Positions 35,021-44,187 of a stretch of 64,000 nt of DNA are shown piece after piece (the stretch's first letter is position 1; each line of letters begins with the position of its first letter). The stretch spans positions 62,001 to 126,000 of the forward strand of contig CAYOYB010000003.1 in the NCBI GenBank assembly GCA_964408085.1. Reading direction: 5' to 3'. Made by a program: the position numbers and the translations under genes. The stretch is from CAJLIR01 sp964408085 (GTDB lineage: Bacteria > Bacillota_I > Bacilli_A > RF39 > UBA660). A model generated the notes under the pieces. The model had not been told where the DNA came from, did no database searches, and was given only the letters and a program-made list of their open reading frames with translations.

Positions 35021-35049
35021 TTGACAATAAAACATAATAATGTTAAAAT
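35021..35049 (+). promoter_or_regulatory. Promoter of the alaA T-box transcript
   Basis: -35 TTGACA (35021-35026), 17 bases and -10 TAAAAT (35044-35049). Transcription would start close to the 5' end of the T-box. Confidence 0.8.
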
Positions 35050-35055
35050 GTCATA

Positions 35056-35332
35056 AATAAAAGCAATGAAGATGAGAAGTACATATTTACCCAATATTGT
35101 AGAGAAAAGATGGTTGGTGAAAATCTTATGGAGGGGATATGGAAGCAGTATCTGAGCTATGGGAAGAAAAAGAATTATGTTCTTTAGTAAAGTCCATCGG
35201 AGTTCAACCGTTATCTAGAAAACAGTATGTTGGTACTGATTGAGTGCAAGTTTTTTTAGCTTGAAATTAGGTGGTAACACGGATATTTGCTATTCGCCCT
35301 AAACTATTTATATAGTTTGGGGTTTTTTTATT
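35056..35332 (+). promoter_or_regulatory. T-box leader of alaA (probably alanine)
   Basis: Stem I begins with GAGAAGTA (loop E type), has AGAGAAAAGATGG and GGTGAAAATC apical elements, and the right side TGGAAGCAGTATCTGAGC. Aligned by its GAGC end with the Bacillus glyQS leader, this puts GCA (Ala) at the specifier. The T-box core reads TTAGGTGGTAACACGG (35267-35282), with TGGT to pair with ACCA. The terminator is CCCTAAACTAT with ATAGTTTGGGG plus T7 (35299-35331). The core departs from AGGGTGGNACCGCG. An alanine-sensing leader agrees with the downstream alanine aminotransferase. Confidence 0.82.
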
Positions 35333-35359
35333 ACTTTTATTAGATTTGGAGGGATAGAG

Positions 35360-36574
35360 ATGAAAAAATTTAACAAATCACATAAATTGGATAATGTGAA
35401 CTATGAAATAAGAGGTATGGTGATGGAACAAGCAGAAAAAATGGAAAACGAAGGGCTTGAGATTTTAAAGTTGAATATAGGTAATCCTGCTGTTTTTAAT
35501 TTTAGTGCACCTGATTCAGTATTAGATTATATGAAAGAAAATATAAATAATTCACAAGGATACTCTAATTCAAAAGGATTAAAACAAGCTAGAGAATCGA
35601 TATTAGAATATTATAAACAAAAAGGTATAACTAACTTAGATATTAATAGTATTTATACTGGAAATGGTGTAAGTGAATTAATTTTGATGTCTATGCAAGC
35701 ACTATTAAATAAAGGCGATGAAATATTAGTTCCTATGCCTGATTATCCACTGTGGACAGCTGCTGTAAATTTAGCTGGAGGAACGTCTATACATTATTTA
35801 TGCGATGAAAATAATGAATGGTATCCTGATATTAAAGATATTGAAAGTAAAATTACTAATAATACTAAAGGAATTGTTATTATAAATCCTAATAACCCAA
35901 CTGGGTCTTTGTATCCAAAAGAAATACTAGAACAAATTGTTAATTTAGCGCGAAAAAATGAAATTATAATTTTTTCTGATGAAATTTATGATAGATTAAT
36001 ATATGATGATTTAGAGCATACCTCAATTGCAGCATTATCTAGCGATGTAGTTACAGTTACTTTTAGTGGCTTATCAAAATCACATATGTTAGCTGGTTTT
36101 AGAATTGGGTGGATGTGTATAACAGGTAATAAAAATAATATAACTGGCTATATTGATGGATTAAATCTTTTATCATCAATGAGACTTTGTTCTAATGTAC
36201 CAGCTCAATATACTGTAAAAAACGCTATAAAGGATATAACTAGTACTAAATCATTATTAATTAAAGGTGGAAGACTATATGAGCAAAGAGAATATCTATA
36301 TAATGCTTTAAATCAGATTCCTGGAATAAGCGCTATAAAACCAAAAGCAGGATTTTATATTTTTGTTAAAATTAATACCAATATGTATAATATAACTGAT
36401 GATGAAAAATTTGTTTTAGATTTCTTAAAGAGTGCACATATTCTTTTAATGCATGGAACAGGATTTAATTGGAAAGAAAATAATTATTTTAGAATTGTTT
36501 ATTTAGCAGAAAAAGAAAAATTAGAATATACTATTCAGTGTTTAAAAGAGTTTCTTAAATCTTATAGGCAATAA
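35360..36574 (+). CDS. alaA: Alanine (glutamate-pyruvate) aminotransferase, AlaA family
   Basis: This 404-residue class I PLP aminotransferase matches E. coli AlaA almost block for block: the start KSHKLDNVNYEIRGMVMEQA, LKLNIGNPAVFNFSAPD, SIYTGNGVSELILMSMQALL, MPDYPLWTAAVNLAGG, and VIINPNNPTGSLY. FSGLSKSHMLAGFRIGW carries the PLP lysine (SK). The enzyme makes alanine from pyruvate and glutamate. An apparent alanine T-box precedes it, so expression should rise when tRNA-Ala is uncharged. It is a single gene with a terminator behind it. Confidence 0.93.
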   Translation: MKKFNKSHKLDNVNYEIRGMVMEQAEKMENEGLEILKLNIGNPAVFNFSAPDSVLDYMKENINNSQGYSNSKGLKQARESILEYYKQKGITNLDINSIYTGNGVSELILMSMQALLNKGDEILVPMPDYPLWTAAVNLAGGTSIHYLCDENNEWYPDIKDIESKITNNTKGIVIINPNNPTGSLYPKEILEQIVNLARKNEIIIFSDEIYDRLIYDDLEHTSIAALSSDVVTVTFSGLSKSHMLAGFRIGWMCITGNKNNITGYIDGLNLLSSMRLCSNVPAQYTVKNAIKDITSTKSLLIKGGRLYEQREYLYNALNQIPGISAIKPKAGFYIFVKINTNMYNITDDEKFVLDFLKSAHILLMHGTGFNWKENNYFRIVYLAEKEKLEYTIQCLKEFLKSYRQ

Positions 36575-36640
36575 TAAATTTTATCTAAAAGAAATATAAT
36601 TATTTTAATTTATATAAGTAAGCGATTTAATATATATGTA

Positions 36641-36667
36641 AAAAAATAGTATTACTACTATTTTTTT
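36641..36667. terminator. Bidirectional terminator between alaA and the ABC exporter
   Basis: AAAAAATAGT and ACTATTTTTT pair around 6 bases. The last codons of the minus-strand permease overlap the T-rich arm. Confidence 0.65.
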
Positions 36668-37845
36668 AGTTTCAATTTAGTTACAATATTAGTCAAAATA
36701 ACAAATATAATAATGAATACTATTAATACTAACATATTTGTTATAATTGGTTCAAGTGAAGTAGAATTAAATACTTCTATCCCTTTTAACAATTCATTGG
36801 TTTTTATATACCAATATGATGGTAAAATGTGAGCAATTTTTAAAACAAAGTCTGGTAACCATTCCATAGGTACAAAAGCACCACATAAGAAACTTGAACC
36901 TAAAGCTACAACATTAACAATACCATTTATTGCGTTCTTATTATTAATTAAATTAGAAATTAAGAAAGCAATTGTAACAGAACAAATTGTAAAAATAAAT
37001 GAATTGATTAAATAGATAATTAAATAATTAGTTGGAACACTACCTACTAAAATAAATCCCAAAACTATGTATATTATCCATAAGATAATCGCAAATAAAC
37101 AGTTTGATAACAGTAGTTTTAAGTTAAATGACTTATAATTCATACTACTAATAATAGTTCTTTTATTAATTTCCTTATTTTTAAAACTTGATAATATTAA
37201 ACAAATAACATAAACACAACCAGCTAAAACACTATAACTTAAAAAGTTGTAATAAAAAGTTACTTTTGATAAAGCATTAGTATCTACCTTAGATGTTAGT
37301 TCAGTACTAACCTCTAATAAAAGCGTTTCATGTATATGTTCGATAATTTCATTTTCATCTTCATAAGTTTTAGAATAAATATCAGCTAGGTGTAAATACT
37401 TATTAACTAGCATATCAGCAATACTTGCTTGATAATCACCAGTTGTTTTTATTTCTATAATTGTTCGATCAGAACTTGATATATTCTTTTTAAATTGCTC
37501 CTCTTGATTAGGACTATTACTTAAAATATTTTCACGAAAATTTGGTTTAATATAAACAATATAATTGACATCACGATAGAATAAAGCATCATTAATACTT
37601 TCTTCGTCATTTTTTATATCTTTTATATTAGTGTGTTCAGTTAGATATTCAATAAAATCATTAGTAATACCTTTATTTTCATCTTCATTAATAATTAAAA
37701 TATCTGGCTTACTAGCAGTAAAATTTACATTACTGTCACTAGTTTGGAAATTTAAACCTCCAAAAGCAACTAACATAACTGTATAAATAATAACAGTTAC
37801 TTTATATCTATTTAGTACTTGCAAAAATGTTTTAAATACTGTCAT
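36658..37845 (-). CDS. ABC-2 type permease
   Basis: A 395-residue permease with one N-terminal membrane helix (about residues 17-32), a large external domain (about 35-185) and five or six C-terminal helices. These carry the ABC-2 pattern (LSNLINNKNAINGIVNVVALGSSF, then GAFVPMEWLPDFVLKIAHILPSYWY). It overlaps the next permease by 14 bases, and the ATPase gene follows upstream in the same operon. The set resembles LnrLMN/NatAB-like exporters. The substrate, perhaps a peptide or antibiotic, cannot be told from the sequence. Confidence 0.85.
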   Translation of the reverse strand: MTVFKTFLQVLNRYKVTVIIYTVMLVAFGGLNFQTSDSNVNFTASKPDILIINEDENKGITNDFIEYLTEHTNIKDIKNDEESINDALFYRDVNYIVYIKPNFRENILSNSPNQEEQFKKNISSSDRTIIEIKTTGDYQASIADMLVNKYLHLADIYSKTYEDENEIIEHIHETLLLEVSTELTSKVDTNALSKVTFYYNFLSYSVLAGCVYVICLILSSFKNKEINKRTIISSMNYKSFNLKLLLSNCLFAIILWIIYIVLGFILVGSVPTNYLIIYLINSFIFTICSVTIAFLISNLINNKNAINGIVNVVALGSSFLCGAFVPMEWLPDFVLKIAHILPSYWYIKTNELLKGIEVFNSTSLEPIITNMLVLIVFIIIFVILTNIVTKLKLKK

Positions 37846-39010
37846 ATTTTTGCCTCCTTAGTGCTAATGCTGATAAAACAATCATAATAAGGCTAAATAT
37901 TAATAAACTTATGACATTAAAATAAAACCTATTATAAGTATTATAATAATATAATGAGTAAAGCCCATCAGTTATCATATTAACAGGGTTTAATTTATTA
38001 ACGATAGGAGCATTTGTATCAATTATATACTTCATCGTTATTCCCATCATTCCTGATAAGAAACTGCCTAACATTGTGAAAGCTATAATAATTCCTGTTT
38101 TTAAGTTTTCATTAGCTTTAAAAATAGTACCAACAGCTAGACCTAATGATAATCCTGCTAAAGAACCAACTACTGATAATAAAATAATTAATGGAAGGTT
38201 GTTACCATAATCAACTTTTAATACAAAAATTGTATAGATAAATAAAATAAATAGCCCAATTATTTGAACAATGAAACTAGATAATAAACTAGAGAAAATT
38301 ATTTTAATTTTATTAGTAGGAGAAACAGCAATTCTTTTACCATTGCTACTCATATTAGCTAAATTTTGATTTATAGCTGTCATACCAATAATACCACCAT
38401 ATAAAGCTGTCATCGCAATCAAAGTATAAAATTCAATCATAGTATAACTTAATTTTTTACTTGTAATATCACGAATTTCTAAAGAACTAGTGTCTAACAT
38501 ACTTGTCGCATCTTCGCGAATTTTCTGAATAAATTCTTCAATATTACCATCAACTACTCCACTATTTAATTTTGCTTGAATTACATTAGTTAAAACATTC
38601 TCATTTTGAATAATTTCTTCAGTTACATATTTTAAAATAGTTTGATTAGTTCCACTTGTTTTAACAATAATACTAGGAGTTTCTTCAATTAGTAAATAAC
38701 CTGATATTTCATCATTTTCGAGCATTTTTTTTGCTTCATCTAAATCAACATATTTAATATTAAATAACTGGTCAGATGATGTTTCATCACCAAGTGTTTT
38801 AAAAGATTCCTTTAAAGCAATATTACTATTAAATTGTTCATTCTCAACAATAGCTATATCAATAATATCTAGTTTCTCACTATTTTCAATATTAGAAAAA
38901 GCTAGATAGAAAAATGTTCCTAAAATAATTGGAAAAGCATAAGTCCAAAAAATCAACATTTTATTTTTAAATAATGTTTTTAAACTATATTTTAAATTAT
39001 GTAAAAACAT
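37832..39010 (-). CDS. ABC-2 type permease
   Basis: The second 392-residue permease of the exporter: N-terminal helix (residues 17-36), external domain to about residue 195, then six helices with NLANMSSNGKRIAVSPTNKIKI and GSFLSGMMGITMKYIIDTNAPIVNKLNPVN. It is built like its neighbour, suggesting that the two form a heterodimer. Its start overlaps the ATPase stop by one base, so the three genes are translationally coupled. Confidence 0.85.
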   Translation of the reverse strand: MFLHNLKYSLKTLFKNKMLIFWTYAFPIILGTFFYLAFSNIENSEKLDIIDIAIVENEQFNSNIALKESFKTLGDETSSDQLFNIKYVDLDEAKKMLENDEISGYLLIEETPSIIVKTSGTNQTILKYVTEEIIQNENVLTNVIQAKLNSGVVDGNIEEFIQKIREDATSMLDTSSLEIRDITSKKLSYTMIEFYTLIAMTALYGGIIGMTAINQNLANMSSNGKRIAVSPTNKIKIIFSSLLSSFIVQIIGLFILFIYTIFVLKVDYGNNLPLIILLSVVGSLAGLSLGLAVGTIFKANENLKTGIIIAFTMLGSFLSGMMGITMKYIIDTNAPIVNKLNPVNMITDGLYSLYYYNTYNRFYFNVISLLIFSLIMIVLSALALRRQKYDSI

Positions 39011-39948
39011 TAGTCACGCAATTCCTTTCCTGTAAGATATAAGAAAACATCATTTAAGGTTGGTCTTTCGGAATAAATTTTATCATAATGAACATCAACT
39101 TTTTTTAAATAGTCAATTAGAGAACTTAGATTATTTTTTCCTTTTTTATAAGTTATAAATAAAATTCCACTATTATATGTTGCTTCATCAACATTTTTAA
39201 ATTGCTTTATTTCTTCTAATATTTTTTCATCTAAATCATCAATTTCAACTGTAACTTTTTCTTCAATTTTTGATAATTCTTTTAATTCATCATTAGTTCC
39301 ACTAGCAATGATTTTTCCTTTATCGATAATTATTACTCTATCACAAAGAATTTCAACTTCCTCCATATAATGTGTTGTATAAATAATAGTCGCACCTTTA
39401 TCACGAAGTTTTTTAATGCCATCTAAAATGTTATTACGACTTTGTGGGTCAACTGCAACAGTTGGTTCGTCTAAAAAAATTAATTTTGGTTTATGGGCAA
39501 TTCCACAAGCAATATTTAATCTTCTGAGTAACCCACCTGATAATTGTTTAGGATAAAATTTCTTAAAATCTTCTAGTCCAACTAATTTTATTGCATCATC
39601 AATATATTTTCTTCTAGTTTCTTTATCTTTAATATATAGTCCACAAAAATAATCAATATTATCAATAACAGTAAGTTCTTCAAAAACAGCTACTTCTTGA
39701 AAAACAACTCCAATATCTTTTTTAATATCATAAGCATTAGGACTCATTTCATGATCAAAAATAGTAATTTTGCCACTTTCAAAATTTAATAGTGATAAAA
39801 TACAATTAATTGTTGTCGATTTTCCACTTCCATTAGGTCCAAGAAGACCTAGTATTTCACCTTTTTTAACATCAAATGATAAATCATCAACAGCTTTAAA
39901 ATCTTTGTATTTTTTTGTTAAATTTTCTACACTTAAAATAGATTTCAT
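39010..39948 (-). CDS. ABC transporter ATP-binding protein
   Basis: A 312-residue ATPase with Walker A (GLLGPNGSGKSTTIN), Q-loop (GVVFQEVAVFEEL), signature (QLSGGLLRRLN), Walker B (LIFLDEPTVAVD) and the H-loop (TTHYMEE). The C-terminal 80 residues are a DUF4162-like regulatory part (KVTVEIDDLDEKILEEIKQF). It energises the two ABC-2 permeases downstream. GGAGTG precedes the ATG. Confidence 0.93.
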   Translation of the reverse strand: MKSILSVENLTKKYKDFKAVDDLSFDVKKGEILGLLGPNGSGKSTTINCILSLLNFESGKITIFDHEMSPNAYDIKKDIGVVFQEVAVFEELTVIDNIDYFCGLYIKDKETRRKYIDDAIKLVGLEDFKKFYPKQLSGGLLRRLNIACGIAHKPKLIFLDEPTVAVDPQSRNNILDGIKKLRDKGATIIYTTHYMEEVEILCDRVIIIDKGKIIASGTNDELKELSKIEEKVTVEIDDLDEKILEEIKQFKNVDEATYNSGILFITYKKGKNNLSSLIDYLKKVDVHYDKIYSERPTLNDVFLYLTGKELRD

Positions 39949-40095
39949 TTATTCACTCCAATCAATTTAATTATAATATATATATTATTAAAACTAAAGT
40001 TTTATAATATTAATTTTAAAATTTTTTATTAGAACCAATGTTAACTCAACCATCTAATAAAATTTCTAAAAAATCGTCTGTTTTTTATTTCCCTT

Positions 40096-40785
40096 TTAGA
40101 CTCTACTTATAATAATAGATGTTTTACTTTTACCTAGGTAGTTACCTGTTTCATCAAAATCATCAGCGTCATAAGTAAAGGCTTCTAAAGTGATATCAGA
40201 TGCAACCTCACCTGCTTTATCGCCACCTGTTAGTTTTATAGATGTCAAAATAGTATTATCATTATATTCTTCCTCTGTTACATGACTGTACCAAGCTCCA
40301 TCTTGAACATGTATATCATCATATAAGTAAAGTTGAATATAATTAAATACATCATCTGTATCTTTAGGAGACAAAATATATTTAGATATATTTTCATTAT
40401 TTGTAGTCGTAAAACTTATTTTATAACCAATTTTATAAGCATCAATATTATTATAATTTTGATAGTATTGATTCCAAAGAGCTTTCTGAGTATTAGTAGC
40501 CAGAGTTTCATCTTTTGTATAATAAATTTCTAATGAACATAAATCTTGACCTGTTATAAACGATGTTTGGTAAGTCGTTAATTTTTGTCTATTAGTATTT
40601 TTATCGTAATACATATAGAAACTAAGTTCGATAGGGTTAGTATCAATATATTTATCTTCTTTTTTTTCTTCTTTTGGTTGTTCTATTTCTTTTTTATTAG
40701 GGGCTTCCTCATTTGTTTTTTCTAAATTTTTAGTACAACCTGTTAATAAACTTAAAATTAATATCATTAAAAATATTTTTTTCAT
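40096..40785 (-). CDS. Lipoprotein of unknown function
   Basis: A 229-residue protein with a signal peptide and lipobox LTGC near residue 17, then a Glu/Lys-rich linker (residues 22-45) and a beta-rich domain with many Tyr, Thr and Asp. The start is the ATG at 40785 with a GGGTGA site; four codons upstream are not supported. No family recognised. The genes on both sides differ in function, so context does not help. Confidence 0.75.
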   Translation of the reverse strand: MKKIFLMILILSLLTGCTKNLEKTNEEAPNKKEIEQPKEEKKEDKYIDTNPIELSFYMYYDKNTNRQKLTTYQTSFITGQDLCSLEIYYTKDETLATNTQKALWNQYYQNYNNIDAYKIGYKISFTTTNNENISKYILSPKDTDDVFNYIQLYLYDDIHVQDGAWYSHVTEEEYNDNTILTSIKLTGGDKAGEVASDITLEAFTYDADDFDETGNYLGKSKTSIIISRV

Positions 40786-40903
40786 ATTTTCACCCATTTA
40801 ATTTTAGCACATATTTAGACTTTTTACTATTAATTTTGAATTATTGACTATGATTTTTTTGTTTGTTATAATTGAATAAATTTGATATATAGGGAGGATA
40901 TTT

Positions 40904-42145
40904 ATGAATTTTACTGGTAGACCTAAACCATCAACCTTTTTTATAGGGGTTTTACTAGCTATTGTTGTATTGTTTTTAAAATTAAAAAATGATTTCTTAA
41001 AAAAACCGATAGAAGAACAATCTAAAGAACCAGAGATAGTTTTAAGTAATAATGTTATTAGTACTGAAGATGTTATTTTATATACTAAAAATAATAATGA
41101 ATTTATCGAGAGTGGGAAAGTTTTTAAAGATGTTAATTTAACATTGGATGGTAAAGATGATAAATATTATAAAGTAATTGGCCTTGATAAAGATTATTAT
41201 GTTGCAGGTACAGGTTTAAAAAATGCTGAACCAATTACATATGATACACGATATAAAAATTATATTGTTTTTAATTCAAATATTGTAATTAATGATACAT
41301 TAGATTTATATGATGAAAATAATAATCTAACTTTTAGTTTAAATGGGGATTTTAGTTTACCAATTTATATAAAAGATGATGAGCGTTATGGTGTTGAATT
41401 CGCTGATAGAATTTTATATGTAAAAGCTGATAGTGGTAAAACAATCGAAAATCATAATACTGATGCTGTAAATACAAAAGGAATTGGAACTTTAAATTAT
41501 CACTTTTTCTATGATGATAGTATTGCCGAAGAACGAAGCGATTGTAATCAAGAAATATGTGCTTCAAAAACACAGTTTAAGGAACATTTAGACTATATTA
41601 AAAATAATAATTTTTTTACACCAACAATGAAAGAATTAGAAATGTATATTGATGGTAAAATTCAATTACCTAAAAGTGTTGTTATTACGATTGATGATGG
41701 TTGGCGTGTTGATTTAGGAATTCAAATGTTAGAAGAGTACGAATTAAATGCTACATTATTTGTAATAACAAGCTGGTATGATCCACAAAGTTTTAAAAGT
41801 CCTTATGTTGAAATCCATTCTCATAGTGATAGTATGCATGATGGAGGTGTTTGCCCAACTGGACAAGGTGGTGGAATTCAATGTCTACCTAAAGAAACAA
41901 TTTTAAATGACTTAAAAACTAGTAGTGATAAAATTGGTGGTTCAACTGTTTTCTGTTATCCTTTTTATGAATATAATGATTATTCTATCTCAGTATTACA
42001 AGAAGCAGGATTTACTTTAGCCTTTGCTGGTGAAAGTAGTCGTAGCGATAATTTAATTAAAGTTGGAAGTAATAAATATAAATTACCAAGATTTGTTGTT
42101 GTAGATTATACAACAATGACAGATTTTGCAAATTATTTAGGATAA
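40904..42145 (+). CDS. Polysaccharide deacetylase family protein, membrane-anchored
   Basis: A 413-residue protein with an N-terminal anchor (about residues 10-26), an external linker or SH3-like region, and a C-terminal NodB-type domain. The first catalytic block is VVITIDDGWRVD (Asp-Asp), the second EIHSHSDSMHDGG (His), followed by STVFCYPFYEYND. Members remove N-acetyl groups from surface polysaccharides or peptidoglycan. GGGAGG precedes the ATG, and a strong terminator follows. Confidence 0.85.
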   Translation: MNFTGRPKPSTFFIGVLLAIVVLFLKLKNDFLKKPIEEQSKEPEIVLSNNVISTEDVILYTKNNNEFIESGKVFKDVNLTLDGKDDKYYKVIGLDKDYYVAGTGLKNAEPITYDTRYKNYIVFNSNIVINDTLDLYDENNNLTFSLNGDFSLPIYIKDDERYGVEFADRILYVKADSGKTIENHNTDAVNTKGIGTLNYHFFYDDSIAEERSDCNQEICASKTQFKEHLDYIKNNNFFTPTMKELEMYIDGKIQLPKSVVITIDDGWRVDLGIQMLEEYELNATLFVITSWYDPQSFKSPYVEIHSHSDSMHDGGVCPTGQGGGIQCLPKETILNDLKTSSDKIGGSTVFCYPFYEYNDYSISVLQEAGFTLAFAGESSRSDNLIKVGSNKYKLPRFVVVDYTTMTDFANYLG

Positions 42146-42148
42146 AAT

Positions 42149-42184
42149 AAAATCTATTAGTATTTTTTAACTAATAGATTTTTT
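42149..42184. terminator. Bidirectional terminator after the deacetylase
   Basis: AAAATCTATTAGT and ACTAATAGATTTT pair around an 8-base loop, followed by T. It serves the deacetylase gene and the converging carboxypeptidase gene. Confidence 0.75.
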
Positions 42185-42189
42185 ATATT

Positions 42190-43041
42190 TTATATTTTTT
42201 CTATATTATTAATATTAATCGCGCAAGTTACAGTATCACCTATACCAATTACGACGCGATCTCCATTTATCTCTAAAACATCATAAGCATCATAATAAAG
42301 AACAAAAGGTTCACCATTATATTGAATAGCGTTCTTTACTTTTACTTTATCTCCAACATTAATTAATGCATTACCTTCAATAATTCTAACAATACAATCA
42401 TTATTAACCCAGCCAATATTGCCATCATTTAATAAATAAGGATTTCTAACATTTTCTAATATTTTAGTAATAGTTCCTGTCGTAACTAAAGGAGTCATCA
42501 TATTTTCATCAACAGAAGAAATATAAACACCATTTATTTCAACATTATCACCTATTTTATAACCTGATTCTGGTTTTGTAATACCAAAGTAATTATAAAA
42601 ACTATCTATATTGACTTGACCATTTGTTTCATCAAAGTATGATTTTTGCTCTCTTGTATCAATATGACTATAATTAGAACCATACCCAATTCCTAAGATT
42701 CCTAAATCCTCAGCAATAAGGCAAACATCTTTAGAATCGATTAAATTATTTTCAGAATTATAACACATAATATCAGCTGCCATACCTTTAGAATGGTATC
42801 CTAAAAAGCCCCCAATAGCTTCATCAAAATCATTACTACGATAACCCGATGTGATTTTAATTATGCTACAATTTAATTTAGAGAATATTTGTTCTAGCAT
42901 TTCAGGAAGTCGTTCATCAATTAAAACAGTATCAGTTGTTAATCTATCTTGCTCATCCCAAAAACTTCTAAATTCCCAAACTTGAAAATGTGGTGTTAAA
43001 AATAAATTTTTATCTTTTTCATATGAATATTCTTTTACCAT
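42190..43041 (-). CDS. M15-family peptidase with SH3-like repeats
   Basis: A 283-residue protein. The first half is a peptidase M15A-like domain with the zinc ligands in ITSGYRSNDFDEAIGGFLGY, HSKGMAADIM (His...Asp) and YSHIDTR (His). The second half contains two SH3-like stretches (KIGDNVEINGVYISS and NVGDKVKVKNAIQYNG). There is no signal peptide, so it is cytoplasmic, exported by another route or released by lysis. It is probably a cell-wall carboxypeptidase. GGAGG precedes the ATG. Confidence 0.8.
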   Translation of the reverse strand: MVKEYSYEKDKNLFLTPHFQVWEFRSFWDEQDRLTTDTVLIDERLPEMLEQIFSKLNCSIIKITSGYRSNDFDEAIGGFLGYHSKGMAADIMCYNSENNLIDSKDVCLIAEDLGILGIGYGSNYSHIDTREQKSYFDETNGQVNIDSFYNYFGITKPESGYKIGDNVEINGVYISSVDENMMTPLVTTGTITKILENVRNPYLLNDGNIGWVNNDCIVRIIEGNALINVGDKVKVKNAIQYNGEPFVLYYDAYDVLEINGDRVVIGIGDTVTCAININNIEKI

Positions 43042-43101
43042 TTTTTAAACCTCCACTCAATATATCATATGAAAGATAATATTAATGGAAAGTGTATTTG
43101 T

Positions 43102-44178
43102 TTAATAAACTCTTAAAACATCACTACCATTTATGATACTAGTAGAATATAAAAACAAAATATCTTGATTATTTAACTCTATCTTATCCATTAAATAATT
43201 TAGATTACCATATCTTAAATCAATTAAGGTAATTTTTTTATAGCCATTAAGCATAAGTGGCGCAAATGAACTAGTGTATGAATCTCTAAAAATAATTAAT
43301 TCTTTTCCATCTTCTATATTATTATTAATTATTTCTTCATACGCTGTTGCTCCTGATAAAAAAATATCATAAGAATCAACTGTTCCAAATTTTAAATAAT
43401 CATAAATTTTATCGTATTCGCTTTGAATATTATAAACAGTTGCTTTATCAATAATGTCATTATGAAGGATATTTAAACTTTCTCCTTCTTTTTTTATTAA
43501 AAGCTGTCCATAGTAAGTCCCATAAAATGGATGATATTCTTCTATTCTATAATTATCATCAACATAAAAATTCATTATTGTAGATAATTTTTGGATTGCT
43601 TTATTAATTTTATCTTGTTTTAAGTGATGATCAGTATAATAGTAACTATTTAAATCAATTGTATCAGTGATATCAATATAAGTTATTTCTTTATTAATAT
43701 TGTCCATATTTTTAAATAAAGAATTATAATCAAATTTCTTATATTTAGAACTATCTAAATAATAATTTTTCTCTGGAATAATTGAATAATAAACATTCAT
43801 ATCTTTTAAGTAGTTATCATATATATAATTAATTTTTTCTGTAAATTTATTTATTTGTTTTTCATCATATATATTTTCATATTTAAAATAATGATTATTA
43901 TAATAAAATAAATTATTAACATCTGTTTTTCCTAGTAAGAACTCTATATCTATTTTTAATTTACGGAAATCATTCCTAAAAATAAAATGGTCAGCAATAT
44001 ATCCATCTAACTCAGCTGTACTTTCTTTATTTAGTAAACTATTTAAAGTAATATTAGGGAGTACTGCTAATTTACGTCTTTCATAATAAGAAATTTCTTC
44101 TTTTTTAGAAAAAATATTTAAAAGCATAATACTAAAAATAATCAGCATAAAACTTATAACTAATAATTTTTCTTTCAT
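43102..44178 (-). CDS. DHHW-family (AlgX-like) membrane protein
   Basis: A 358-residue protein with an N-terminal anchor (residues 5-23) and the DHHW family pattern: YERRKLAVLPNITLNSLLNK, YIADHFIFRNDFRKLKID, and YYTDHHLKQDKINKAI (the DHH motif), then IIFRDSYTSSFAPLML. Members work with MBOAT O-acyltransferases in O-acetylation of surface polymers. It starts just after the MBOAT gene and is followed by no related gene, so the order is DUF4358-MBOAT-DHHW. Confidence 0.85.
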   Translation of the reverse strand: MKEKLLVISFMLIIFSIMLLNIFSKKEEISYYERRKLAVLPNITLNSLLNKESTAELDGYIADHFIFRNDFRKLKIDIEFLLGKTDVNNLFYYNNHYFKYENIYDEKQINKFTEKINYIYDNYLKDMNVYYSIIPEKNYYLDSSKYKKFDYNSLFKNMDNINKEITYIDITDTIDLNSYYYTDHHLKQDKINKAIQKLSTIMNFYVDDNYRIEEYHPFYGTYYGQLLIKKEGESLNILHNDIIDKATVYNIQSEYDKIYDYLKFGTVDSYDIFLSGATAYEEIINNNIEDGKELIIFRDSYTSSFAPLMLNGYKKITLIDLRYGNLNYLMDKIELNNQDILFLYSTSIINGSDVLRVY

Positions 44179-44187
44179 AAAATCACC

